Notes: generated from the letters alone by a model not told the origin. A stretch of 64,000 bases of DNA from Udeniomyces pyricola (GCA_039545295.1 BCIK01000015.1:620001-684000); one strand, 5' to 3'. Shown: positions 36,621 through 48,929, counted from the first letter of the stretch. Numbers and translations are program-made.

Positions 36621-37342
36621 GGATGGCCAAGAATACTTAGTGAGGGGTGAGAAATCACTGAACAAGTGATGTGGGCAAAGAATCAAGAAGGGGTCGAAGA
36701 TGCAAGAAAAGGTCAAGCTGAGGCGGACAGGAAGTCAGAGCAGCGGATTGATGTGGGCGATGGCAAGGTAAGACATAAGAAGGAACGAGAACGAAAATGA
36801 GCTATCGCCTGTGGCGAAACCCCCCTGAAAAAAAGGAGGTAGAGAGCAAGGATGATGCGGGAAGGCAAAAGGGAGGAAAATCAGGCACGCGTTCTCCTTC
36901 CTGCCCTGTCCCCTGCAGTTTTGGAACGCCTGCTTGTTTGTTCGTTACTCTCGTGGGTCATTTCGGCCCGCCAAACTATGTCGGACGGAACCGGGGTTGA
37001 TCAACAAACTCATCCACGACATGCAAGGAAAGAGTCCAAACAGCATACAAACAACAGACGCCAAATGATGCACGACAAAGTAAGAAAGGGGCAGAGGGGG
37101 GGGGGGGTCCCACAGAAAGGGAACAAGAAAGAAGAGAAGCAGACTAGAGGACTGTGAAGTTCAATGAAGCAGGCGGAGATGGGTAGACGGAAAGAAGAAG
37201 ATGCGGGTTGAGAGAATGTTACAAGATTGAGGGCTGCATCGTGTTGTACAGGTGGGAGCCGCCAAATTAGGCGCGAAGGAATGAAGAAAAATGAACATTG
37301 AGGACGAGCAAGCAAGAAGAAGAAAAAAACTCCTCCTTGCCA
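36621..37342. other. Intergenic, no gene seen
   Basis: Upstream region of the Mei2-like gene and 3' flank of Nse4, which is transcribed in the same direction. It holds a G-run (about 37098-37108) and no convincing coding signal. Confidence 0.5.
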
Positions 37343-39116
37343 TCAATACCAGCCCGAACCCCCCGGCTTGCGCACGCTTTGCGTTCGATTCGGGATCCAG
37401 AGGCATTCCCTGATGTTGAACGTTTCAATAGCATCCTGGTGGGCAATAGAGGCCGAACGCGAGCAGAGTCAATTAGATCAGGTGCCAGTCCAACAGTGAT
37501 TGCCAAGAATGAGGAAGGTGCTCACCTGCCACGTCTCCACGTCCATCTCCAAGACCATCTGGATCTTTCGCGCTCCCTCCTCGGCCTGGTCCATGGTTGC
37601 AGGTTCCGAAGCCATGAGCTCGAGCGACTCCGTTTCCTCGTTGAAATCGACTACAACGGGGCAGTACATGACAGCAATCATGAATATCAGTTCGAGTTGC
37701 TGATTGCAAAACCCATGGAACACCGAAACACGTACGGGAAGCATTGCCCCGAGCGATGGCAAATGAAAGGTAGAACATGTTCTCGATTGTCTGGGAGAAG
37801 GAATGCGGATTAATGCTGAAGACACAGGCGAACCCTAGGTCAGCAGATGAGCAAGTAGACAACACACTCGGAAGGGAGCCTCAGCATAGGTGCTTACATG
37901 AATTCATAAAAGTTAACCATCCGAGCCTCTTGGTTCTCGCCTGTGCATGCGTCTTGGAGGTGATCCTCCACCTAATACCAGACAAACATGAAGGGGAGAA
38001 GGGGGGGGGGGCGGTCGTGTGTCATGAAGCAATTCAACGCAAACAATTGAAGGGCAGGACGGAACGAGATGCTCACTGCAAGTGACATCTTGACAGTATC
38101 GGTGTCATCAGCCACTTTGGTATCCTCCTTCCGAATCTCCATCGGTTTTGACTGAGCCATGGTGTTCTTGTCGAGTCGGGCCCGCTTCGCAACGGTACGC
38201 GACTTGTGCTCGACTTGCAGGGGTCCAAGGCTAGGAAGCGAGCATGGTAGGAAGATATGTCAACATGGTCTAGCTCTTGTATTTGGGCAAGAGACGAAAA
38301 CGATAACAGATGTCTATCGACGTCTCTTCCTAGACCAATAAGAAAAGAGACACGTCCAACGCACAGGAAATCAGGCAAGCAGACGCGCTTGGTATACTTG
38401 ACACCCATCCATCCAAGCTTCTCCCAATCTCCGAGGCCATCCGCATCTGCCATCTCGTCCTCTTCTGGCTCGTCTCTACTAGCACGCTTCTTTCCAAGCT
38501 TGGATTTGAGCTTAGTGATAAAGTCGTCGATGTCGAACGCGTTCTGGTCGACCTTCATCTGTCGCGCTTTTGCGGCGGCGGCATTGGTCGTCGATTTGAG
38601 AGCCTTGGAGTCAAGTGTGGCCTCTTGCGTACGGGTAACTGTAAGATGTAAGCGCCAGACGCGTCGATCGAGTGAGATTGCGAAGCTAGAGCAGCGTGCG
38701 AGGGAAACGCCAGCGGGGCAAGAGACGAAGAGAAGAAGGAGGGGAAGGAGAAGGAGAAGGAGAGCGCGTCGAACCTCTTTTGAAGAGCTTGTTCTGCTTG
38801 ATGACCATGGCGGAGAGCTCGGCAGCGGTGAGGTTGGCGACATTCTTCTGGTTATCTGATGGGCAAGCAAGGATGATGACGCGTGAGGACGCGTCGAGGT
38901 GGATGGACTAAGCGGTGATGACGAGGCAGACGCACCGGCGGTCTCCTGGATGAAGGCTCGATAGTCGGTCCTGAGGGCGCGTTGGCGGGCGTTGACCTTT
39001 GCGCGCGCCTCGGCGGGAGTGAGACCTGGCTGGCTGGCGTCTGCCCTGAGAAGGTTGCCTAGTTGATCATGGTCATCATGGGAGTCAGAATGACCTGATT
39101 GGGAGTCGTCGGACAT
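37343..39116 (-). CDS. NSE4: Nse4, kleisin subunit of the Smc5-Smc6 complex
   Basis: Kleisin that bridges the Smc5 and Smc6 heads for recombinational repair and chromosome segregation. The start at 39116 gives MSDDSQSGHSDSHDDHDQ, then RQRALRTDYRAFIQET, which fits the N-terminal helix. The next exons give NVANLTAAELSAMVIKQNKL and FDIDDFITKLKSKLG. The C-terminal Nse4 winged-helix signature follows: ARMVNFYEFMINPHSFSQTI, then ENMFYLSFAIARG. A typical end AIETFNIRECLWIPNRTQ matches the family's terminal 'F/YNI---MIP-R'. The last intron is phase 0 (CAG before GTGAGC; exon resumes GAT GCT) and the stop is at 37343-37345. It shares a 323-bp divergent promoter with Noc3. Confidence 0.88.
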
Positions 39117-39288
39117 GGTGCAGAGAGAGAAATGGTTGCTGATGCTGGATATATGCGGCTGATGGTCATGCTCATCGACACGACACGACGTTGAGCTTGG
39201 AACTCTCTTACAAGTCCCAGTAGCCAGTGGCCAGTTCCAGTTCCCTGCAGCTGCTGATCCATGATCGTCAATTGTGACGCCGGCCGTG

Positions 39289-39307
39289 GGGTCACGCGTC
39301 ACGCGAG
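39289..39307. promoter_or_regulatory. ACGCGT (MCB-like) site in the Nse4-Noc3 divergent promoter
   Basis: GGGTCACGCGTCACGCGA contains ACGCGT (39294-39299), the MluI cell-cycle box bound by MBF in ascomycetes. It lies about 175 bp upstream of Nse4, a replication/repair gene. Binding is inferred. Confidence 0.35.
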
Positions 39308-39439
39308 GGTGTCATCGATCGTCTATCACTCGAAGCAGCTGCAAGCTAACAGACCACCCAAGGAATTCGACCAAATTCAGCCAGCCCCCACACCTCACCA
39401 TCAACCCACCGACCTCTTCCCCGCCACCACGCCTCCGCC

Positions 39440-42400
39440 ATGGCCAAGGGAAAGATCGTGCCCAAGAACAAGTCCGCCAACGGGACTCGCAAACAATCCT
39501 CCAACGCCAAAGGTCAACCTCCCTCAGCCGGTCCCTCCAAATCCTCCAAGAAGCGACCTGCCTCTGCCGCCGCGGGCTCAAGCCTGCCCTCGGACGCCAA
39601 TGCACTTGCCACCAAGCCGGCCAAGAAGAAGAAGACGTCCAAGAGTGCCACCGTTGAAATCGTCGAGCAGGACCCCGATCCATATGGCGACGGCAGCGAC
39701 CGCGAAGATGAACTCGACGATGAAGATTTGGAATTCTTCAACGGCAACGAAGGTGCCGGCGGTTTCTTGATGGAACTCGACAAGAAGGGCATTGCTAGGT
39801 TCGTCAACGGTCTCACCTTGTATTGTCTGCGAGGGTCACAGGTCGAGCCTGGTAGCTGTCTCAAGAATTCGGATTCATTTCAAGAACCAAATCCTATACT
39901 GTTGATGCATATATCCACTGTAGCTGACGACTGCTAACCAAATCGCCCTTCATTTTACGCAACTGCTCTCCGGTCTTCTCCTTTATCTTCGCTCCCTCCC
40001 ATGCTCTTGCTTAGATCAAAACGAGAGACCGCTAGACTTCATACCCTCAGCAAGATTCAGAACCCCCTGCCGAAACCCTCGAAACGTCGAGCTCGTTCAC
40101 CCTCGCTTGCCGACACCATTTCCACTATCGATTCCCATCCCTCTCAGGCTCCTTCCTCAACGGGAACTCTCGACGACGATGACCTCGAGCAGGACCTCTC
40201 TGGATTCTCGGATGAGGATCACTCCGAAGGACTCGGCTCCGACTCGGATGATGGACTCGACGCGAGTGATCTTGAAGGCGACGTTGACCTCGATATCCCC
40301 TTACCGCATCAGATGAAGAAGAAGAAGAAGAAGCTCGACGAGGATGACCTCGAAGCCGAATACGAGCGAGGAGGAAGGCCAAGAAAGTACCGTAAAGCTG
40401 GCCACGGCGGGGAGGATTCAAGTTCAGAGGAGGATAGCCAGGACCCTAACCGGGGCTCGACAGTTAAAAGGCTGCCCATCAAGCTGCCGTCGGGAGAGAT
40501 CCAGCGCGTTGCGGGAAGCACTAAATTGCCGAGTCAGCTCAAGAAGCCAGTCGTCGTTTCGGAGTCGGAAGCGAGCGAATCGGAGCCCGAAGAGGAAGTC
40601 GCTCCCGAGGGTCAAGGTCTTGGTCGTCGTTGGGGTAGGGCTGCCGTTGCCGATGTCGTAGCCATCAAAAACCCAGCTGAAAGGAAGAGGGCCGTCAAGG
40701 AGCAGATTGCGAGCTTGGGTGCTGAGATTGTGTCAGGTGGAGAGATTGTCGACAACGTGAGTCGCGCCCCCCCCCCTCCCTCCCTCCTTTCCTCCTCTTC
40801 TGCGTTCAATTCTGCGTCTTTTTATGTGACTTTACTAACTTACTGGCCCTATGACGTACGATGATCAACAGCTTCCTTTGATTTCGCGACTGCAATCGTT
40901 TGCCTTGCCCACCGTTCCAAACCCGAACCCCGAAGGCAAGAGGATCCCCAACCCCGTCTCGGTCCGAGCCCTCGCCATCGCCTCCCTTCTCGCCATCTTC
41001 AAGGATCTGATTCCTGGCTACCGCATCCGAGAGTTGACGGAGGTCGAGCTCGCGGAGAAGGTTAGAGACGACGTCAAGAGGCAGCGAGATGGCGAGGCCG
41101 GGCTCGTTCGAGTCTATGCTGGCTACCTCAAGATGCTCGAAAAGGAGATCAAAGGTTCGCCCTTCTTAGTTTGTCGGTCGAGCCGAAGGAGAAAACGAAT
41201 ATACCGCAAATACTGAACGCCAAATGCATTCCTCTTGCATCCCTTATCTCATAGAGAGGACAGCCTTGGGAAGTCTCTCGCTCAAGTGCATGTGCGACTT
41301 GCTTTCTAGCCTGACCCACTTCAATTTCCGTGACAACATCATGGCTGTCGTCGTCGGCAAGCTTAGTCGCAAGTCCTGGGACGTCGTGAGTGATTTGTCA
41401 TTTCGGCTGCGTTGAACATCTTGGACGAGTTCATTCCTTGAACAAGCCTTCGTCGTTTTTTGGTCCATACATATCACCAGGATTCGGACATTTGTCTCCA
41501 AGCCATCACTACTGTCTTCAAGACCGACCAAACCTCGACCCACTCCCTCCCTCTTGTCCGACTTCTCGCGCGAATGATCAAGGAGCGTCACTTTGCCGTT
41601 CATCCCAACGTTTTGTCAGCGCTCTGGTATGTCAAGGTCCGAGCCGGCAAGGACAACACCTACATCAAGAAGCCCGCTCGCCATTGGGACAAGGATAGAG
41701 ACTGGAAGAAGAAGGCCCAGAGGGGTAAGGGAAACATGAAGGGCAAGGGCGATGGATCTGAGTGGAGCGAGAAGAAGAAGGAGTGGAGGACCAAGAAGAT
41801 GAGGAAAGACATGAGGGAGAAGAAGGAGATTGAAAAGGATATGGATGAGGCCGAGGCAGAAGTGGATGAGGAGGAGGCTGGTCGAAACGTAAGCGGTCGA
41901 TATCTTGTCAGCCGTTTCAGTCTGTCCTTTCATCTGACATACATCCGTTTCATTCCCATCTCAATCATGAAACGTACTCTCCTCAGCAAACCGAAACCCT
42001 ACAACATCTCTTTGTCCTCTACTTTTCCATCATCAAGCAAACCAAAAAGACGCCGCTTCTTCCAGCTGCGCTTGAGGGTCTTGCCCGATTTGCCCATCTT
42101 GTCAATATTGACTTCTTCCGAGACCTTCTCGCCGTCCTCAAGACCATCATCCGAGGAACCAAGCTGGATGAGCTCGACGAAGCTGACGATGAGGATGAGG
42201 GTGGAGGATTCCAGGTGGATGAGAGGACTACGGCCAACAAGACGCGGCTGAGGTTGCTCGGTATCGTGACGGCGTTTGAGCTTTTGAGTGGACAGGGTGA
42301 GTGCAACGGATCAAGTTCTCAATCCCGCGATGTCGCCGTCGATGTGGAATTGTATACCAACGGGTTTCACTTACTCAATTCACTTTCTGCTCCTGTGTCT

Positions 42401-42966
42401 CACTCCCACCAGGCGAGGCTCTCAACATCGACTTGAACGACTTCATCAACGATCTCTTTTCTCTCATTCCTCATCTTGCCTTTGACCCTCGTCTCGAGGA
42501 GACCCCTCAATCTACCATCACTACCACCCCGACCCTTTCAGCGACCAACCCTGGAGCGCGAGTCCTGCACAAAAAGTCCCAGTTGGCTCCCTCGGTCGAC
42601 CTCTTCTTCCGCGCACTCAACCTCGTTTTCTTCTCGCCTTACGCTTCGCATTCTATCTCGCCCGCCTGGCGAGCGGCTGCGTTTGCCAAGCGACTGCTTT
42701 CGGCTTCGCTCCATTTCCCACCCAAGACGGCGCTTCGAAGCATGGAGTTCGTCCAGGCCTTGATGGTTCGGGAGCCAAAGGTCGAAGCGCTCCTCAGCAC
42801 TGAAGACCGAACGGCCGATGGTGTCTACCGGGTCGACATCGATGACCCTCAAGTGTGCAACCCGTTTGCGAGCAGCTTCTTTGAGCTAGGTGTGCTCGAG
42901 GGCAGTCACTGGGACGAGGCGGTCAGAAAGGAGGCCAAGAAGTTGGGACGGCATGTGCGACAGTGA
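39440..42966 (+). CDS. NOC3: Noc3, nucleolar complex protein in 60S ribosome biogenesis
   Basis: Partner of Noc2 in nuclear maturation and export of pre-60S particles; in yeast also linked to replication licensing. The start at 39440 gives a Lys-rich nucleolar head (MAKGKIVPKNKSANG) and acidic runs (DREDELDDEDLEFF). The NOC3 domain follows: RKRAVKEQIASLGAEIVSG, LPLISRLQSFALPTVP, SVRALAIASLLAIFKDLIPG and YRIRELTEVELAEKV. The CBF/Mak21-type repeat region is SLKCMCDLLSSLTHFNFRDN, ALWYVKVRAGKD, the basic Lys-rich segment, TLQHLFVLYFSIIKQ, ARFAHLVNIDFFRDLLAVL and SVDLFFRALNLVFF. The C-terminal exon ends KEAKKLGRHVRQ. Seven exons are seen, with introns of roughly 60-210 bp. Length and domain order fit the family. 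Confidence 0.92.
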
Positions 42967-43688
42967 GAGGAACGGTAGAAGGAGGTGTGCTGTGTGCAAT
43001 GTTTGGCGAGAACGGAGATTAATGCCATGTTCTTACGCCTCATTTGTTCTTGCTTTGTGATTACTGATCTCCATGCTAACCAGTCGAGAATGTTTTGTGT
43101 TTCAGTCCACTCAACGAGTCCCATTGGATTTCTCCGGGCTGTTCGGTCCATGTCGAAACTACTTTTGAAGCGTTCGAATTTGACGTCACACCCCCTTTTT
43201 TTCTTGATTCCCGTCCAAGCCACCTCCTTTTGCCTTCCATGCCAAAATCGTCACCGCCACCACTGAATACCGCCACCATCCTTCGACATCCTACCCACAT
43301 CCTACCTACCTATTTGCTTTGCAAATCCAACATTGAATGCCCACTGCCTTAACGACATCACCCTCTTTCATTCCATTATTTCTCGTCCTCTTGCAGTCGT
43401 TCTCTCGCGCGGTCCTCGCATGCGTGACGATAGCTATTCCATTTATCCTACTGTTGGCCACTTTGGACAGTAATCGCCAGCTCATTATCAACTCGGCATC
43501 CGAGGTGGGTGAGAAGCCTGATGGGGTTGGGCGACTCGCGCGATATCGTGTCAACTAGATCTTTTGGACTGACGTCTACAAGCCTTTTCTGGTTCGAATT
43601 CGTCTGTCAACCTCAGCATAAGTCATCTTCCACTTTTTCCGAGAAACTCTTTGACATAGACCAAGCGAAAGTGACACCAGATCGACCT
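42967..43688. other. Intergenic region with a doubtful hydrophobic ORF
   Basis: Upstream of the small gene at 43689. An open frame at 43337-43558 encodes a hydrophobic peptide (LFLVLLQSF..VTIAIPFILLLA). I see no splice path that clearly links it to the next gene, so it is not called. Confidence 0.4.
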
Positions 43689-44499
43689 ATGACGAGCAGC
43701 AACTTTGCTTTAGACGAGGGTGGCATGAGCGAGGTAAGGGCACTCGTCTCTCAGAATCATCAGTCGGGTTTCTTTCCCTCCTCTCTTTTTTTTCTCTCTT
43801 TTTTTTTCTCTTCTAAACTCTTCTTTCTCTTCCCCTTTCCGCAGCCGACCCGTGCAACTTTCTCTCCATCCTCCTCAACCACCTCCCTGTTCTCCCTCGA
43901 CTCGGATCGATTCGCGCTCTTGACGCCTTCTTCTTCACCTTCAATCTCGCCCGCCAAGGGCAAGTCCGTACGGTTCTCTCTTGACGCTCCTTCTCTCGCA
44001 TCACCCTTTGGCGCACCAGGCTCGGTGGGCCGAAGAACCGCGGGGCTAGGAGAAACATGGAAGGGGTCAAGAGAGACTGGTGACTCCAAGCTCGGATGCG
44101 CTTTGACGCGCTTCAATGTTAGGGAAAGGGAGCGACTAGGAAGCCAATGGACCATGAGGGATTGGCGAGTCAAGCCCACCTGCACCCGGGTAGATCGTTC
44201 CAGGAGGATAGTGCTTGAAGAAACGGAGGATGAGGACGAAGACGATGAAGTCAGTCCGCACTTCAGTTTGCATCTCGTTCTGGTAGCGACCCAAGTCCCG
44301 TCTGCTGGTAGCTCTCGATCATGATGGAGAACTAACCGCATCATCTTTACTGAACGATTTGTTGACGTTATAGGACGCCTGGATGTACGCTTGGGGCAAG
44401 GGTTTTGATGACGATGAAGCGGATGAAGGCTTAAAGGTCCTTCTCTCTAATCCGGTTGCTAAGGCCTACGAACATCGACGTCAGCGAATTTCGTCTTAG
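43689..44499 (+). CDS. Small acidic protein with a PP1-docking-like motif
   Basis: Not recognised. Three exons, 43689-43733, 43845-44249 and 44374-44499, all joined in phase 0 with GTAAGG/CAG and GTCAGT/TAG, give 191 residues. The start MTSSNFALDEGGMSE is the ATG that opens exon 1. The middle is Ser/Pro-rich and contains GKSVRFSLD, which fits the RVxF-type docking site of protein phosphatase 1. Then come QWTMRDWRVKPTC, an acidic run (EDEDEDDE) and a C-terminal DAWMYAWGKGFDDDEAD. A PP1-regulatory role would follow only if the motif is real; the rest has no clear homology that I can name. Confidence 0.65.
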
Positions 44500-45035
44500 T
44501 AGGCCCCAAGTAGGCCGATATCGCTCTGCACTCCAATCCTTTGTGTCTTTTCGATCTCTTGCTATCTTCTTTCCTGATGACCTCACATACGCACAAGTTC
44601 TTGGGCTTCCGTGGACACTATTTACGCTCTTTTACGTACATTCACGCTAGTTATCACCGTTGTCATGTCCCTTCACGATTATGTAACGCCCTCTTTGCAC
44701 CTCGCCCAGTCTTACGCATCTCACGGGAGAGCCGTGCATCGCAGCAGAAGCCACGATTTCACAGGCGGACAAAAGAGAGAACAAGCTTGTCGTTCAATCG
44801 GTAAACAAACGCTTCGTATCCAGCAAAGAAGAATGAAAGGTCAAAATCCGAAGATAAAGGAAGACGTGCATGTATGCAATGATGAATATTAGGGCGACAA
44901 GAGATGAGGGTGGTGATGGTTGAAATGAGGGAGGAAAGCTAGTAAAAGCTGTACAACATATGGCGGAGACTGAGAGAGATGTGGGGAAGCCATCGGGTTG
45001 AACTGAACAATCCCTGTAGTTCGGAGGACAAACCC
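44500..45035. other. Convergent intergenic region, nothing seen
   Basis: Lies between the stop codons of the small acidic protein gene and OTC. Sequence is mixed, without strong repeats; probably two 3'UTRs. Confidence 0.5.
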
Positions 45036-46830
45036 CTAGACGCGCCACTTGCCGATGTAGGAACTGTAGTGATGATAGACGTGGAAGAGAAGTCAGTCAA
45101 GGCGACAAGCAATGTGCATGAGACGACGAGTGAAATTGGACGCACTGGAAGACGCTCATGATGGTCCACCTGGATTCACAGACAGAGATGAAGGTTGAAG
45201 AAAGATCGAGCAAAAACGTCAGTTGTCGCCTCGTGGAAAAGAAGCCACAGTCACCATTGGTAGGCACATACTTTCGGTTCTCGCCCTCCTCAAAGACGGT
45301 CGACCTAGGTCCGTAGAACACCTCGTCATCAACCTCCTCGTGATGACGGGGAAGGCAGTGCATGAACTTCCAGTTGGGGGAGGCACCAGCTGACTTGCAG
45401 AGTTCTACGAGGATGTAGTAAATAGTGCGGATGTTAGCCTCAGATTGAGCAGGTCAGACGGAGAACTAGAGCGGGCGTGAAACGGGCATCAGACGAACCC
45501 TCGGTAATCTGGAATCCCTCAAAGTCCTTGAGTCGCTTGGCGGACTCCTCCTCCTGACCCATAGAGATCCAAGTATCAGTGACGACGACGTCAGCATCCT
45601 TGAGAGCCTCCGCGGGAGAGGAGGTGAAGAGAACCGAGTCGGCGTGGCCAAACTCTTGCCTGTTGAAGAGTGTAAGATCAGAAGGTTACATCAGTTAAAG
45701 TAACGGAGGGTGCTATCTCAAGTCGCTTCCAATGTGGAACGATGATCTGGCGGAAGAAGTGAACGAACAGCTTGGCAGCCACCCTCTTGTCGAGGCCGTA
45801 TTCTCCATCCTTACCCCCTGGGCTAGCGACTCTGAGCTCGATGCCCAGCCTGGGGTAGGCGACAATCATGTCGTTGACGACGTTGTTGCAGTCACCAACC
45901 CAAGCCACCTTGAGTCCCTTAAGACATTCGAGCGGGTTTTGCTTGCTCGGGGTCGTCGGCTGGAAGTGAGGGGCGAGAAGAGTGCTCCAACTGTTGGTCG
46001 GGGTCGGGGTGACCTTGGGAGGAGGAGGTAGGGAGTTCGAGATGGTTGGCTTGCGAGCGGAGTAGACGCGAGCGAGGGTGAGGAGCGAGGCAAGGGTCTG
46101 AGTTGGGTGATAGAGGTCGGACAGGGCGTTGATGACGGGGATCTTGGAGTGAGCGGCGAGGGTCTCGACCTCGTCGTGAGAGCCAACTCGGGCCATGATA
46201 CCGTCGACCATGGATCCGATGATGCTGGCAAAAGAGAAAAGAAAGACGCGGGGGGACGATTCGGAACGGAAGGCCGGAGAAAGAGGATCAGTCCGAAGCA
46301 CTGGCTTGGAAATCAAGTCAAGCTTAGGCGCCAGCGATAGAGCCGACAGGCCGACGCGATCCCAAACGCAAGCCTGTGTTGCGGCATGCTCACATCGAGG
46401 TATCCTTGAGGTTCTCGTTGACACCGAGCTGGATATCCTGCGGTCCAAGGAACATGGGGTGACCTCCGAGAAGCTTAGTCGACGTCTCGGAAGCAACACG
46501 GGTTCGGGTCGACCTCTTGGAGAAGAGGAGGGCGACGGTCTTATCAGCGAGGGACTTTTCGAGCTTGAGCGAGCCGTTGTTTGGGGGCTTGCACTGAGTC
46601 TTGAAGTGAGATGCGAGAGCGACGAGTCGGGTGATTTCCGGTGTTGACAGGTCGGCCAGGGAGAGGAATGAAGGTGCGATGGCAGGCTTGGTCGAAGGGG
46701 TCTCGGTCTGGATGGGGAGCGTAGGAGGAGGGGCCGAGTAGGCGGAGCTTGAGGAGCCAGCGTAAGAACGCAAGAGAGTCTGGCTCGCTGGGAGACGAGA
46801 CTTGGAGAGGAGAGTGGCTGTGAGGGACAT
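45036..46830 (-). CDS. Ornithine carbamoyltransferase, mitochondrial (arginine biosynthesis)
   Basis: Makes citrulline from ornithine and carbamoyl phosphate. The start at 46830 gives a presequence ([20 protein letters not shown]) with RSYAG near a likely cleavage site. The carbamoyl-phosphate motif is [12 protein letters not shown] (STRTR). Others are [31 protein letters not shown], the ornithine-site [11 protein letters not shown] and catalytic [20 protein letters not shown]. The last exons splice to KWTIMSVFH and SYIGKWRV, giving stop TAG at 45036-45038, with phase-2 joining CA|T. A Pro/Thr-rich insert ([14 protein letters not shown]) before the ornithine domain is longer than in bacterial enzymes. 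It is head-to-head with the TMEM50-like gene. A GAGTCA word at 46995-47000 could serve a Gcn4/Cpc1-type activator. Confidence 0.95.
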
Positions 46831-46994
46831 GGTGATGGGGGAGTAGGGGAGTATGGGAGAAAGGGACAGGGACAGGGACAGGGACAGGGAAAGGGAAAGA
46901 AGGACCTGGATTGGCTCTGGAGTATATGCGGGTGATGGGGTTGGGTTGAGGACAAGCAAGATGTGGGAATGCAAAAGAACGAAGCGGAAGCGGC

Positions 46995-47000
46995 GAGTCA
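46995..47000 (-). promoter_or_regulatory. Possible Gcn4/Cpc1 half-consensus upstream of OTC
   Basis: On the gene strand this reads TGACTC, six of seven bases of the TGASTCA amino-acid-control site, about 165 bp upstream of the OTC ATG. Arginine genes are classical targets; this instance is inference. Confidence 0.25.
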
Positions 47001-47288
47001 GATCTCAATTCACATCAATTCAAATATTATCATAATAATCATCCCAATTCGCAATCATACACCACGACATGTGATTGTAACGATCTTTGTGACGGGTCAC
47101 GCTTCACACAGCGGGTCATAACGCGTGACGTCGAGACGCCAACTGGTGGCTCTGATTGACTACGTACCGTTGCGATCAACCGGTGAGCTCCATCCACCAT
47201 CCACTCTCTCGCCCTCAGCTGTCTATAACCATGTCCCTCCCACGCTCAAAGTAGCTACATCCCCAAATCCTGTCTCATCGTCTGCCGT

Positions 47289-48564
47289 TGATGCCTCAAA
47301 CTGATCCCTGTCCTCTTTTAACCCCGTCGTCTTATCCTCCGACCGTTTCGCGTCGCCCCGAACTCCAACTACCTTTTCCCCCCTTTACCAAGTTACGACC
47401 CTCGCCGAGTCTTCCTCTTTGATTTCCCCAAGCTTAAGCTCGGCCCCAAGAAGAAGGAGATCGGTATCTACGCAGCCGGCGCTCTCGTGCGTCCTTTGTT
47501 GCATCCATCTCTCATGCCTTGCACCCGTCATCACTTGGCGCGTAGGAGAAGGCCGCTGATGTTCTAACCTCCTTCGCACGTCTCATGCTCGGCCCTTTCT
47601 TCCTGCTTCCTCCCTCATGTAGTTTGCTATCGGATGGTGAGCCATACCCCTACCATCGTACCTCGACCCATCAACAGCGCTCAGCGCTCATCTCGCTTGA
47701 CGTTCTCTACCGTGTCTTGCAACCTCCGCAGGTGGATCTTTATCGATGCCATCATCTTGTCTGCTCGTGCTCAGCCTTCGCCGGAGAACCCCTACGAGCC
47801 CGTTCCGGTTCACATGACAGGCTCCGACTGGATATCGGGTATCATCAGCACTTGTGAGTATGCTGTAGCATCTTCTGCCGTCATGATGATAGAGGATCAA
47901 GCGTGGGACATGCATGTTACGTTTCACATCTGATATGACTGCTGATGCTCGGCATGCCGTCCCATCTATCGAAACCACTCTCATTCTTTATCTATCTAGT
48001 CGGGATGCTGCTCGTCGTCTTGATTGATAAATCTCGACTCTCGAGCGAGGGCAGCGGTGCATGGTCAAGCGACGGTTCGACCGCCTGGAGGGCGAGATTG
48101 GTCCTCTTCCTCGGCTTTGCTATGCTGGCCGGGGGTCTGGCCGGGTCGATCGTAAGTCGGTTCTTTACCTCATCCCACGTTCTGGACATCAGTGAGTCGA
48201 GCTTGATTGTACTCTCGAGCTCATCACTGTTCCTTTGTATCGGTTTTTCTTCTTTTTTTTTCTTCTTCTTTTCGTCTTGCCCATGTTACAGGCCCGTTTG
48301 ATCATCAAATACATCCTACCCGCTTACCCTGCCCAATACACCTACTACGGCATCGCTTCTGTCGCGCAAAGCGCAGGCATCATGCTCTCTTCAGTGGTCA
48401 TTTATGCCGCTCAGATGGTTGGCGAGGATGACTACGAGTATGTCTGAGTTCTCCCAAGCTTATCCTTGGCTCTACCCTCGGTTGAGAGCGAGGGCGTTCT
48501 GTTAACAAACCTGGCTGTTTTCTGTCCTTCTTCTCATTCGACCAGGTACAACATCAACCTCTGA
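47289..48564 (+). CDS. TMEM50/Vps68 (UPF0220) family membrane protein
   Basis: Small four-helix membrane protein; yeast Vps68 acts in vacuolar/endosomal sorting. Coding exons give YDPRRVFLFDFPKLKLG, then KKKEIGIYAAGAL, the 14-nt micro-exon FAIGW (47623-47636), WIFIDAIILSARAQ, GSDWISGIISTFGMLLVVLI, ARLVLFLGFAMLAGGLAGSI, ARLIIKYILPAY, YGIASVAQSAGIMLSSVVIY and a last exon EYNINL ending at 48564. The GALFAIGWW-FIDA motif and W--GI-ST-GM motif are the family signature. The start is unsure. ATG at 47289 needs a 68-bp intron with a weak donor (GTCGTC at about 47324) to reach the conserved frame; another upstream start is possible. Confidence 0.85.
47623..47636 (+). other. 14-nt micro-exon in the TMEM50-like gene
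   Basis: TTTGCTATCGGATG lies between CATGTAG and GTGAGC. It encodes FAIG plus two bases of Trp, exactly filling the conserved GALFAIGWWIF motif between neighbouring exons. Confidence 0.85.
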
Positions 48565-48929
48565 ACCCGGCAATCAACGTCCCATCGCCTCCGAGTTTCG
48601 TACAATTCACAATGTCACGTTTCGTTTTCTTCTGAACGACTCCATGAGGCTTGCCAGCCTTGAGCGAAAGGCTGGTTTTGCAACGGCCGGGAGCCCGCAA
48701 AAGAGAAAAGACATCAGGACCGAGAAACGTCATATACAATAGATCGGGGAGTATTGCCGAAGCAATCTTCTAGATAGGACAAGACAACATAACGTGTGAA
48801 AGCAGGGCAGCAGAAAGGATGAAAACTAAGATGATAAGAAGAGCCTCAGGCAAAAACGTTTAAGAACAGCATATGTGAACATGTATTCAAGAAGGGGAAG
48901 GAAGGGGGGGGGGGGGATAAATATCAGTC

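Noticed and set aside
43337..43558. Hydrophobic 73-residue ORF as exon 1 of the next gene
   Set aside because: No clear phase-compatible splice joins it to 43689-44499. The ATG at 43689 gives a clean three-exon model on its own.
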